NCBI RefSeq assembly: GCF_000272045.2
Contig: NZ_AJYZ02000019.1
Span: forward strand, 894,516 to 958,515
Source: Vibrio crassostreae 9ZC13
GTDB lineage: Bacteria; Pseudomonadota; Gammaproteobacteria; Enterobacterales; Vibrionaceae
Length of the DNA stretch: 64,000 bases
Direction of reading: 5' to 3'
Positions 17,470 to 26,166 of this stretch are shown piece after piece; position 1 is the stretch's first letter; each line of letters starts with the position of its first letter. The position numbers and the translations under genes are program-made. The notes under the pieces are model-generated. The model did not search any database. It was not told the origin of the DNA and saw nothing but the letters and a program-made list of their open reading frames with translations.

Positions 17470-20400
17470 TTAGATAGAGTCGACCTTTAAAGGGCTATCC
17501 TTTGGCTTCGGCAAGTTTAATTCCTTTATCAAACTACGACCTTTCTCGCTGATGCCTCCACTGTAAGATTTTGAGCCATTAGCATTAGTCATTGAAATTT
17601 CGCCCACGTTCCAAGCGACAAAGAAGTCACTTAAGTCATAGTTCGAAACATAAGAAGCGCACACCATCATTAAGTCTCCACCAGAAAGCCCAGTCTCGCT
17701 AGCGCTACAATAGTTCGTATTCGAGTCGCCTTCTCTATCACCTCGAGCTTTACGGTGCATAAGTTTGAACATGTTCCAGCCTTCATCTTCACCATACACA
17801 TCAGATTGGCTTGCGCCGCGTGTATACCAATCATCAATTGCAAAGTTCGATTTTGCCCAGATTTTTAGCTGACCAAACATAACTAATCGTAAACCTGCAT
17901 CACCATGTGACCACGCATGTTCATTATTAAGCTCTAGCCATTTAGGTGCTTTCTTAATATCCGATTTAATACGATCCATTTCAGGGTTTGCATTGCGCCC
18001 CTCTAACTCCTGCATATACAACGCAAGAAGGTTATTGGTCACTTCTGTACTACCAGCCGCAAGGAAAGGAGCTGATGCTAAGTTGTGACCAACTTCATGC
18101 CACAACAACCAATCGTTCACAGGGTTGGTTGGAATGTATGTCCGATTTGCGTTAAAGCTTGAATTCATCACTGGGTAGCCAGAGTGAGCAGCGCCAATCG
18201 AAATCTGCACGTCATTCACAAAACGATGGCGGAACGCATTCAGTTCTGGATAAGTGAACCTACGGTGTAAACCAGTGCTTTGTTTCTCATCACGCCCGTA
18301 GAAGTCACTTGCCGCTTCAGCGAATCGATTCATATCTGTTGCGAATTGGTTCAAATCAGCGGATTCTAGATTCCTGATTGGTGTAGTGTAAATAAATGAA
18401 CCCGTATCGATTTCTGCAATTGGTGCGTCTGCCGATTGAATAGTGTTAATCCACTGTCCCTCTTTCCACCAAGCCGCTTTTAACGCGCCATCAATGCTAA
18501 ACGAGACTTCACCAAGCTCTTTTACTTTCGGTTGAATGTAAATAAGGCCACCATATGGAACCTTGAAAGTTAAGCTCGAACCATTGTAGTCAAAGCTGGT
18601 TTGCATACGTGGAGGGCGTTTCAAACTGGTTTCATGATTAGGCTTGCCTGTCAGATCATCCGCCATCATCACAGTGATCGTTGCAGCTACACCATTACTA
18701 ATCGTCACATCTTGTAACTGAGGAGCCCATAAACCTGTCGATTGATTGTTCCCAGCCGAATACGTGACGCCCTTGCCATCTGTTTGGATAAGAACCGAAC
18801 TTGACGAAGATGCTCCTGAAGTTCGACCCGGATACATTGTGGTATCAACAACGATTTCATGATCCCAGAATGAGCGCCCCAACATAATACGAGTCAGAGG
18901 TTTCTCCATGTAATTTAATGGATAGCTAGGATTCAACTGCCCAGATAACTCACCTTCGCCATGAATCATTCCATTAGCGACTAACGACGCTTTTAGGTCA
19001 ACAGGACACTGTGCATCCATTGTGTCTGTTTGATGTAAGTCTTCGGTATAACAGTTAAGGAACTGAACAGCCTGCTTGAACCCCAACTCATCTTGTATTT
19101 CTGTTTCAAAATGGTATGCGTTGTCATTCCACATCCAAACAGACAGGTTATCAAACGCTTGATTCAATTCGCTGTTAGACAGACGCTTACCTTGAGTACC
19201 TTTTGTTCTATAGTAAATTTCATGCTCATAAAGCGCCGTAAAGTTAGTGCCCAAGTTCGCCGCTTTAACCATGCTACCAACAACAGCTTCACTTACTTCA
19301 TAGCGATCAAAGTCTGCGCGATAATAAGCACCGCGAACAGTAACACCGTCTCCAGAACGAGTCTCAATACAGTTAAATTCATATTCATAATCGTTTGTAC
19401 AAAGATCAGTTCCAACAAATGCAGATTGCAGTTCTTTGATCGCCGCTTCACGCTCTTCTGCCGATTCAACAAAGATACGTGCGGATTTTTTCTCCATTAC
19501 TGTTACACCAGACGCATCAAGCACTGGCTTCCCTTCAGCGTCTAACTTAGTAACCTCATAAGTCGGGATCTCAAACTTAATCTTGGACTCATCTTTGATC
19601 CACTCAACCGTACCATCTTGATTTACCGTGAATGGAGGCTCTCCTTGGTTATCTTGAAAACGCTCAAGAACCACCATTTCCTTTTGACTCTTCACGTGAA
19701 GATTAGGATAAGGTGCTTGGCAGTAATAAGAGCTACCGCAGAAAGCTTGGTTTGTCGGGGTAACGTTTTCACCACCAAGAGATACACCTACGGCATCTGC
19801 CAAGCGTCCAACAGGTTCAGGATTAGTCGTTTGAATCGCATCCATAAACAAGATATTGCCACCGTCATTAACATAGTTAATAAGAGCCGTAATATCGTCT
19901 TGGTTTAAGTTCGGGTTATCCAAGTCAGCAACAAACTGGTTAGTCATGCCATCTTGAACCAACTTAGGTGGGTATGCCTGAAGGATCAAAATCGGCGTAT
20001 TACTCGCATCCAAATCATCAAAGTCACCTGAACCACGCTTTTCTACTGACGCAAAACCATACTGAGGACTAACAAAAAACGTGTACTGCTTACCCATTGT
20101 GGAGTGGTGATAAGCCGAATAGGCTTGGTCAATATTGGTCACTGCATTCATCCCAGCAATAGGCAAACCATTATTGAACCACTCAAACAAGTTCGAGAAA
20201 AACAAGCTCATGCTGCCTTGGTCATCATGCAGTAGGTTTTCGAACTTCGAAACAGTGCACTGTTGTTTGTTGCTATCGATATGCAATGTTCGATTGGCCC
20301 AATAATTTTCAGGGCATGACAGAATACTTGGATATAAGCCATTACCCATGAACACGACTTTACCTTTGCCTATCTCGCCTGCTGTAACGAATGGAAAACC

Positions 20401-21954
20401 ATAAGTCGCGTTGTCTTCAGAGACTAAAGGAATCGGAGGCATCGAGATACTTGGGTGTTGTGCGATGTAAGGCTTACCTTCACGAGTCCAAGCCTGTTGC
20501 TCACCAAAATAAAGCTGACGGTTTTTATCAGTTCTTGGCATCATCACAGGGAATGCTCTGTTCGATATGTTCAGAGCTCGCATACCACGGGTATACCCCG
20601 TCGCACCGTAAAAACTACCATTGTCATTGAAAACATGGAATGTGGTGACGTTGTGGAAGATTTGCTGCAGAGACTCCGTAACATACTGACCAGAATCCAT
20701 AGATAAAACGGCAGGTTGACGAACATAATCCATAAACTGAGGCGTTTGGCGCAGCTGCTCATCGATTACTGCCGTTAACCCTTGGCTAAACTGACCAACA
20801 AACTCATTAGGAAGTTCAAAGTCTGTACCCTCTATTAATCCCCCATTTGGCAGAGTTAGGTTGATCAGTTCATTTATAACGTTAGGGTACTTTGAAAAGG
20901 TACCTTGGACTTCTTCAGATATCTCATAATGACTTACATGATCAAGCGCGTAGCGCTCTAGTAATGACTGGATATTCGCTTTCTCAACCACATTATTGGT
21001 CACATCAGACAATTTATAAGCAATCTGATTACCCGTAATGGAGCCAAACTCAAACGTATCAATACCAAAAACGATTCTGTCGCCCCACAGGTACTCAAAG
21101 ATTCCCTCTTCATCCGTCACGCCCGTCGCGTTAGCCGAAAAGAAACTGATCCCAGAAATCGCTTTACCATTAGCGTCTGTAAGCTTACTGCGAGTTAACA
21201 CCTTACCTTCAACACTTGGCTTATAAGCATAGGTAGACTCTGCGTCTGCAGAAACAAAACCAGCGTTAAGGTTATTGTCCGCATTAGGGTCAACCGCAGG
21301 AACAACTGTTGTGTCTACGTGTGAACTAGGAGCCTTACCTACTTCATCTGTAGACTCTTCTTCTTTCGATGAAAAGTACGCATCGACAGCATCTTGATCA
21401 TCAAGCTGCGAGAACACATCCTCAATATCAAAAGCATCCAGCTCTTTTAGACAGATAGCACTTTCAGTCTCACAAACATCAATTGATTCGAGTACCTTGG
21501 TAACGTTGTCTCCATGTAATTCTGTCAACTCAAATGCCGCATGAAGCGCATCATTTGAAATCGTGCTTTCTGTGACTTCGGGGAAAGGAGCCGTGAAATC
21601 ACCTAAAGTAAGGTGACCCAAGGTACAACTAAAACTCACGCCTTGTTTTACACTGAACGTTCCGTTTTCAAGATGAATGCCGTCACAGTACACATCTCCA
21701 GAAACAAACGTCCCGCTCGACAACAGTGAACCGATGTAAGTTGTTGGGGGAATAATATCTGTTGGTGGAATAATGTCAGTCGGCGGAAGAATATCCGTTG
21801 GTGGAACAATATCTGTCGGAGGAAGAATGTCCGTTGGTGGTACAATATCTGTTGGAGGAGCCGTATCAGGGCCACCACTATAGCTTAGTGAGTCGTGATT
21901 ACACCCTAAAAGAGCCGTGGATATGATAGCCAACGCAATTAAGTTTTTTTTCAT
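17470..21954 (-). CDS. acfD: AcfD/SslE-like M60 metalloprotease lipoprotein
   Basis: This very large surface lipoprotein (1494 residues) is related to V. cholerae AcfD and E. coli SslE/YghJ, secreted mucin-degrading proteases exported by type II secretion in known cases. The signal peptide MKKNLIALAIISTALLGC ends in a lipobox with Cys18. A proline-threonine spacer of six PPTDI(V/L/I) repeats follows at residues 33-68. The C-terminal M60 zinc motif is HEVGHN with H1286, E1287 and H1290. Many cysteines in the middle suggest disulfides. There is no clear Shine-Dalgarno, but the signal peptide fixes the start. A role in host mucus colonisation is inferred from the family. Confidence 0.9.
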   Translation of the reverse strand: MKKNLIALAIISTALLGCNHDSLSYSGGPDTAPPTDIVPPTDILPPTDIVPPTDILPPTDIIPPTDIIPPTTYIGSLLSSGTFVSGDVYCDGIHLENGTFSVKQGVSFSCTLGHLTLGDFTAPFPEVTESTISNDALHAAFELTELHGDNVTKVLESIDVCETESAICLKELDAFDIEDVFSQLDDQDAVDAYFSSKEEESTDEVGKAPSSHVDTTVVPAVDPNADNNLNAGFVSADAESTYAYKPSVEGKVLTRSKLTDANGKAISGISFFSANATGVTDEEGIFEYLWGDRIVFGIDTFEFGSITGNQIAYKLSDVTNNVVEKANIQSLLERYALDHVSHYEISEEVQGTFSKYPNVINELINLTLPNGGLIEGTDFELPNEFVGQFSQGLTAVIDEQLRQTPQFMDYVRQPAVLSMDSGQYVTESLQQIFHNVTTFHVFNDNGSFYGATGYTRGMRALNISNRAFPVMMPRTDKNRQLYFGEQQAWTREGKPYIAQHPSISMPPIPLVSEDNATYGFPFVTAGEIGKGKVVFMGNGLYPSILSCPENYWANRTLHIDSNKQQCTVSKFENLLHDDQGSMSLFFSNLFEWFNNGLPIAGMNAVTNIDQAYSAYHHSTMGKQYTFFVSPQYGFASVEKRGSGDFDDLDASNTPILILQAYPPKLVQDGMTNQFVADLDNPNLNQDDITALINYVNDGGNILFMDAIQTTNPEPVGRLADAVGVSLGGENVTPTNQAFCGSSYYCQAPYPNLHVKSQKEMVVLERFQDNQGEPPFTVNQDGTVEWIKDESKIKFEIPTYEVTKLDAEGKPVLDASGVTVMEKKSARIFVESAEEREAAIKELQSAFVGTDLCTNDYEYEFNCIETRSGDGVTVRGAYYRADFDRYEVSEAVVGSMVKAANLGTNFTALYEHEIYYRTKGTQGKRLSNSELNQAFDNLSVWMWNDNAYHFETEIQDELGFKQAVQFLNCYTEDLHQTDTMDAQCPVDLKASLVANGMIHGEGELSGQLNPSYPLNYMEKPLTRIMLGRSFWDHEIVVDTTMYPGRTSGASSSSSVLIQTDGKGVTYSAGNNQSTGLWAPQLQDVTISNGVAATITVMMADDLTGKPNHETSLKRPPRMQTSFDYNGSSLTFKVPYGGLIYIQPKVKELGEVSFSIDGALKAAWWKEGQWINTIQSADAPIAEIDTGSFIYTTPIRNLESADLNQFATDMNRFAEAASDFYGRDEKQSTGLHRRFTYPELNAFRHRFVNDVQISIGAAHSGYPVMNSSFNANRTYIPTNPVNDWLLWHEVGHNLASAPFLAAGSTEVTNNLLALYMQELEGRNANPEMDRIKSDIKKAPKWLELNNEHAWSHGDAGLRLVMFGQLKIWAKSNFAIDDWYTRGASQSDVYGEDEGWNMFKLMHRKARGDREGDSNTNYCSASETGLSGGDLMMVCASYVSNYDLSDFFVAWNVGEISMTNANGSKSYSGGISEKGRSLIKELNLPKPKDSPLKVDSI
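21751..21858 (-). repeat. six 18-bp coding repeats (PPTDIx) in acfD
   Basis: Six consecutive hexapeptides PPTDI followed by V, L or I sit just after the lipidated cysteine. An 18-bp unit changes copy number without shifting frame, so spacer length may vary between strains. Confidence 0.85.
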
Positions 21955-22075
21955 TGAGCGAAGTTAGTCGTAATTTAAAGTGGACCGTTATCTTATAGAT
22001 TTACTCCACCTCGATGACTATTGTTTTTTGTCTTAACCACAAAGACCATTACTCATAAGCGATTGAATAAGAAAA

Positions 22076-22097
22076 AATGATAATTGAGACTCTCATT
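22076..22097. promoter_or_regulatory. possible Fur-like operator upstream of acfD
   Basis: A GATAAT-like left part is followed by the palindrome TGAGACTCTCA and ATT. It only partly matches the 19-bp Fur consensus, so this is tentative. Confidence 0.3.
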
Positions 22098-22130
22098 CCA
22101 ATTACAAAACCTCTCCCTACCTTAAAACGG

Positions 22131-22164
22131 AAAAACGCCATATCTCGATTGAGATATGGCGTTT
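22131..22164 (-). terminator. terminator of yghU-type gene
   Basis: AAACGCCATATCTC pairs perfectly with GAGATATGGCGTTT around GATT. A minus-strand GTTTTTCC run follows. Confidence 0.88.
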
Positions 22165-22226
22165 CAATTAGCCATTAACATTAAGACCGATAGGGTATAT
22201 CTGCCAAAAACACGTTCAAAAAAGAA

Positions 22227-23084
22227 CTAAGGCTTAAGCTTTAAAACTCGGTCAATGTCTTCTGCAGAATGGCGCTCTGGTACTTGCTCCCACTCTTCGC
22301 CAAATGAACGGTTAACCACTCGGCCGCGTTGGAAGCCTTCGCGCGCTTCTAGTTGCTTCGCCCAGCGCACAACGTTGGTGTATGACTCAACTTGTAGAAA
22401 CTCGGCCGCATCGTAAATTTTGCCTAGCACAAGGTTACCATACCAAGGCCAAATCGCGATATCAGCGATGCTTAACTCGTCACCCGCCACAAATGTGTTA
22501 TTTGCGAGCTGTTTGTCTAACACATCTAGTTGACGCTTAGCTTCCATTGCGAAGCGGTTAATTGGGTACTCTTGCTTTTCATCCGCGTAAGCGTAGAAGT
22601 GGCCGAAACCACCGCCTAGGAATGGTGCCGAGCCTTGTGCCCAGAACAACCAGTTAATGGTTTGCGTTCTTGCTGCCCCTTCTTTTGGTAAGAAGTGACC
22701 AAATTTTTCTGCTAGATGCATCAAGATAGATGCCGATTCGAATACATTCACGTCTTCGTCACCAGACTTGTCGACAAGTGCTGGTATTTTGGAGTTTGGA
22801 TTCACGCCAACAAAGCCAGAAGAGAACTGATCAGCCTCGCCGATGTTGATCAAGTACGCATCATATTCAGCTTCTTTAACACCCGCCGCTAACAACTCTT
22901 CAAGCAAGATAGTGACTTTTTGACCGTTAGGTGTGCCAAGAGAATACAATTGAAAAGCATGGTCACCAACAGGAAGCTCTTTATCAAAGCGAGCTCCAGA
23001 TTCAGGACTATTGATGTTTGCCCACTTGTTACCACCAGCAGTATCGTTAACCCAAACTTTTGGCGGAGTGTATTGTTCTGACAT
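22227..23084 (-). CDS. yghU: YghU-type glutathione transferase / disulfide-bond oxidoreductase
   Basis: This 285-residue GST-fold protein is closely similar to E. coli YghU, which binds two glutathiones and reduces disulfides such as 2-hydroxyethyl disulfide. The distinctive motif LYSLGTPNGQKVTILLEELL starts the thioredoxin-like domain (near residue 45) and the helical C-terminal domain follows. AAGGAAATATC precedes the ATG. It is a single gene with its own terminator. Confidence 0.92.
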   Translation of the reverse strand: MSEQYTPPKVWVNDTAGGNKWANINSPESGARFDKELPVGDHAFQLYSLGTPNGQKVTILLEELLAAGVKEAEYDAYLINIGEADQFSSGFVGVNPNSKIPALVDKSGDEDVNVFESASILMHLAEKFGHFLPKEGAARTQTINWLFWAQGSAPFLGGGFGHFYAYADEKQEYPINRFAMEAKRQLDVLDKQLANNTFVAGDELSIADIAIWPWYGNLVLGKIYDAAEFLQVESYTNVVRWAKQLEAREGFQRGRVVNRSFGEEWEQVPERHSAEDIDRVLKLKP

Positions 23085-23368
23085 GATATTTCCTTATTAA
23101 TATAGGGTCTCACAAACTGATATTAGGTCACATGCCTGCGGTTAAAACCCCTGAATACGATTTATTTTCAAACTGTTAAGCATGGCTTATTCCAGAAAGA
23201 CATAACCCGCTTAAGCGTTAGTGTGTAGAAGGTAAGTCTGTATTCAAACTTCAATCTAATATCGATAAGTCCACTGCATCATTTAGCAATGATTTTACGA
23301 ACGACATACCGACAGCTTCAAGAAAGCTGTGATAAAATCGGGATATTACAATTGATAAGGATTTGGCA

Positions 23369-23713
23369 ATGTCTTCTGATTTCACAGGTTCGAGTGCAGC
23401 GTATGCTCGCCAAGAGAAAGGCTACCGCGAAAAAGCACTAAAACTGTACCCTTGGGTTTGTGGTAAATGTGCGCGCGAATTTGTTTACTCAAACCTCGGA
23501 GAGCTTACCGTTCACCACGTGGATCACGACCATACAAACAACCCTGAAGATGGCAGCAACTGGGAGCTACTGTGCCTGTACTGTCACGATCATGAGCATT
23601 CAAAATACACTGACCATGAGCGTTATGGTGTGGATGCAAAAGCGAGTTTAGATGATCATCAGTCAGCGACACACAACCCGTTCGCCGATCTCGCTAAGAT
23701 GATGAAGAAATAA
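23369..23713 (+). CDS. yajD: HNH endonuclease-fold protein YajD
   Basis: This 114-residue zinc-containing HNH protein is almost identical in wording to E. coli YajD: YPWVCGKCAREF, then LTVHHVDHDHTNNPEDGSNWE and LLCLYCHDHEH. The CxxC pairs bind structural zinc and the HH...N...H set forms the beta-beta-alpha metal site. The ATG at 23369 follows AAGGATTTGGCA. An in-frame TTG two codons upstream is not favoured. The cellular role of YajD is not established. Confidence 0.93.
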   Translation: MSSDFTGSSAAYARQEKGYREKALKLYPWVCGKCAREFVYSNLGELTVHHVDHDHTNNPEDGSNWELLCLYCHDHEHSKYTDHERYGVDAKASLDDHQSATHNPFADLAKMMKK

Positions 23714-23773
23714 CACACCTTCAGAGTAGTCTTTGGTAGATGGTAACTGCTAGATAATAGATACATAACAAGT

Positions 23774-23808
23774 AACCCCAGTATGTCACCATACTGGGGT
23801 TTCTTTTA
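23774..23808 (+). terminator. terminator after yajD
   Basis: ACCCCAGTAT pairs with ATACTGGGGT and is followed by TTCTTTT. Confidence 0.88.
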
Positions 23809-23851
23809 TCTGCCGTCATAACCAAATAATAGAGTTCAGGTAGGCAGGATC

Positions 23852-23880
23852 AAAAAAGCCTTCCGAAGAAGGCTTTTTAA
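23852..23880. terminator. bidirectional terminator after the 126-residue membrane protein gene
   Basis: AAAAAGCCTTC pairs with GAAGGCTTTTT around CGAA, with T runs on both strands. Confidence 0.88.
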
Positions 23881-23893
23881 GAATCAAATCGAA

Positions 23894-24274
23894 TTATGCT
23901 GCCGCTTGCTTGCGAGACTCTTCTACCTTCTTAGCGCGTTGTTTTAGCGTCAATTTATCGCGGTATGCAAACCAAACGTAAGACACAACCACTAAGAAGA
24001 ACAGGTATGACAATGAGAAAATGAACGGCGATTGAATGATATCGTTCGAGATACCCCAAGAAACACCGATAACAGTCACTGCAATTTTCGCAAAAAAGCC
24101 ACACATCAATAGCACTAATGCCAACTGTGGGAAACGCGTACTGCGGAATGCAAGCCAGTAGCAACTACCAACTGCTAGAGCCGCAACATAGAAGCCGAAT
24201 AGGAAAGAGTGAATATGGTCAGCTGCCGCTACACCACCAGAAATTGACATCAATAAAATTAAAAACAGTTTCAT
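23894..24274 (-). CDS. small inner-membrane protein of unknown function
   Basis: This 126-residue protein has four predicted hydrophobic segments (about residues 1-18, 25-45, 50-72 and 80-103) and a basic C-terminal tail rich in K, R and Q (LKQRAKKVEESRKQAAA). I do not recognise a family. The first segment could act as a signal peptide (SGGVAAADH). It is a single gene between yajD and a transporter, with its own terminator. Confidence 0.75.
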   Translation of the reverse strand: MKLFLILLMSISGGVAAADHIHSFLFGFYVAALAVGSCYWLAFRSTRFPQLALVLLMCGFFAKIAVTVIGVSWGISNDIIQSPFIFSLSYLFFLVVVSYVWFAYRDKLTLKQRAKKVEESRKQAAA

Positions 24275-24868
24275 AATACTCGCCTCACCATAAGTTGGAA
24301 ACGCATCCTTTCAAATTTGGAATCTCAGTTTGCATACTATTTTCCCACTTTTTACGGACAACACAACCCCTCCAATCGAACAAAATGTAAGCAAAAGTAC
24401 TAACAAAAATCACCCTTAACAATTGCTTAACATTCTGTTTTTAATAAAACTCCGTTACTCCTTGTCTCATATGAACAAAGCGCTGTTACGATTTATTTTG
24501 TTACACAAATTTAACCTTGGAAATTAATTAAAATTATTTGTAACTCTGTGATATCCGCACGCAATACGCGTCTATTCAAAAACCATCACCTCAAAATCCC
24601 TGAAATAATAAGAAGACAGAGCGAAAAAGAACAAAATAGAGAGGTGTTAAAAACATTTCAAAAACCAATGAAAAACAACTTATTAACAAATTGAATTTAA
24701 TTTACCAAAAATGGAAAAAGAGATTCCAATCACATTTTAATTGGTTATAATCCGCGCTCTTTTGCGCTATCTGTTGATAAACGCAAACTAATTTTGAAGA
24801 AACAATCACAATAACCCGTCTTTAGTTAAGTGGCTCTCCACTAACCGATGACAAAACTGAGAATAAAA
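24275..24868 (+). promoter_or_regulatory. long AT-rich leader/promoter region of the OFA transporter
   Basis: These 594 bases lack a convincing gene. A sigma-70-like pair is visible: TTCCAA at 24724-24729 and TATAAT at 24746-24751 with a 16-base spacer, which would give a leader of about 110 bases. TGTGATATCCGCACG near 24547 resembles one arm of a CRP site. Confidence 0.5.
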
Positions 24869-26107
24869 ATGAGCAAGATTGATAAAGCAACACGTATCCT
24901 GCTAGCAGGCTTCTGTATCAACCTTTGTCTTGGCATCTTGTATGCTTGGAGTGTATTTAACAAAGCGCTAGTAACTGAAGCTGGTTGGAGTGCTGCTGAA
25001 GCATCTTCACCTTACGCTATTGCAACTATCACATTCTCTGTTTGTCTTCTTGTTGCGGGCATCCTACAAGACCGTATGGGTCCACGTAAGATCCTTATCC
25101 TAGGTACAGCGCTTACAGGCCTAGGTATGATTGCTTCTGGTTTCGCTACAACGCCTATGATGCTGAACATCACGTTCGGTATTATAACAGGTGCAGGTAT
25201 CGGCTTCGGTTACGCATGTCTGTCTCCATCAGCAATGAAGTGGTTCCACTCTTCTAAGAAAGGTATGGTTAACGGTCTTATCGCAGCAGGCTTCGGTCTT
25301 GCGGCTATTTACCTAGCACCAGTAACTTCTGCGCTAATCGACAGCATGGGTATCCAAACTAGCTTTATGATTCTTGGTGTTGGTGTACTTGCAATCGCAG
25401 TACCTCTAGCAGCAACAATCAACAACCCACCAGCGGATTACACGCCAGCTGAGCCTAAAGTAAAAGCAGGCCAAGCTCCTAAAGCGGTTAAGAAGACTGA
25501 AGACCTAACTTGGAAAGTAATGCTGAAGACTCCTCAGTTCTACTCTCTATGGATCATGTACGCATTCGCTGCATCTGTTGGTCTAATGATCATCGGTAAC
25601 ATCACTACAATTGCTAGCGTTCAAGCTAACCTGCCAAACGCAGTTTACCTAGCGTCTATCCTTGCAGTATTCAACTCAGGCGGCCGTGTTGCTGCAGGTA
25701 TGCTTGCAGATAAAATCGGTGGCGTACGTACTCTACTTCTAGCGTTCATCCTTCAAGGCGCGAACATGGCTCTATTCGCTACGTTCAACTCTGAATTCAC
25801 GCTAATCATTGGTACGGCTATCGCAGCGGTTGGTTACGGTACGCTTCTAGCAGTATTCCCAACACTAACTGCTGAGTTCTACGGCCTGAAAAACTACGGT
25901 ACTAACTACGGCGTGCTTTACACGGCATGGGGTATCGGCGGCGCTATCGGTGCAGCAGTTGTTGGCTTCTCAATGTCAAACGGCGAAGGTTACGTCCTAG
26001 CTTACACAATCTCTGCAGTTATGATGGCAGTGTGTATTGTTCTAGCAATCATCACTAAACCAATCTCTGAAGCTAAAGTTGCTGAACTAAAAGCATCACA
26101 AGCTTAA
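24869..26107 (+). CDS. OFA-family MFS transporter
   Basis: This MFS protein of about 412 residues has 12 membrane segments and belongs to the oxalate/formate antiporter family. It opens with LLAGFCINLCLGILYAWSVFNKAL, the usual OFA first helix, and has the MFS loop QDRMGPRK after helix two. Related proteins carry formate, oxalate, lactate or pyruvate, so the substrate here is unknown. The ATG at 24869 follows GAGAATAAAA. An in-frame ATG at 24848 is possible. Codon use looks highly adapted (GCA, GGT, CTA rich), suggesting strong expression. Confidence 0.88.
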   Translation: MSKIDKATRILLAGFCINLCLGILYAWSVFNKALVTEAGWSAAEASSPYAIATITFSVCLLVAGILQDRMGPRKILILGTALTGLGMIASGFATTPMMLNITFGIITGAGIGFGYACLSPSAMKWFHSSKKGMVNGLIAAGFGLAAIYLAPVTSALIDSMGIQTSFMILGVGVLAIAVPLAATINNPPADYTPAEPKVKAGQAPKAVKKTEDLTWKVMLKTPQFYSLWIMYAFAASVGLMIIGNITTIASVQANLPNAVYLASILAVFNSGGRVAAGMLADKIGGVRTLLLAFILQGANMALFATFNSEFTLIIGTAIAAVGYGTLLAVFPTLTAEFYGLKNYGTNYGVLYTAWGIGGAIGAAVVGFSMSNGEGYVLAYTISAVMMAVCIVLAIITKPISEAKVAELKASQA

Positions 26108-26135
26108 TCAACAGAAAAGATTGAATTTGTTACTG

Positions 26136-26166
26136 AAGAGCTTAACCTTAGGGTTAGGCTCTTTTT
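26136..26166 (+). terminator. terminator of the OFA transporter, overlapping the next start
   Basis: AAGAGCTTAACC pairs with GGTTAGGCTCTT and is followed by TTTG. The 3' arm contains the AGG that precedes the TTG start of the nuclease gene. Confidence 0.85.

Noticed and set aside
19093-19908. Plus-strand open frames opposite acfD
   Set aside because: Cysteine- and arginine-rich translations without family resemblance; shadows of the long minus-strand gene.
22076-22097. A confident Fur box upstream of acfD
   Set aside because: Only one arm resembles the consensus, so it is listed as tentative and not used as a finding.
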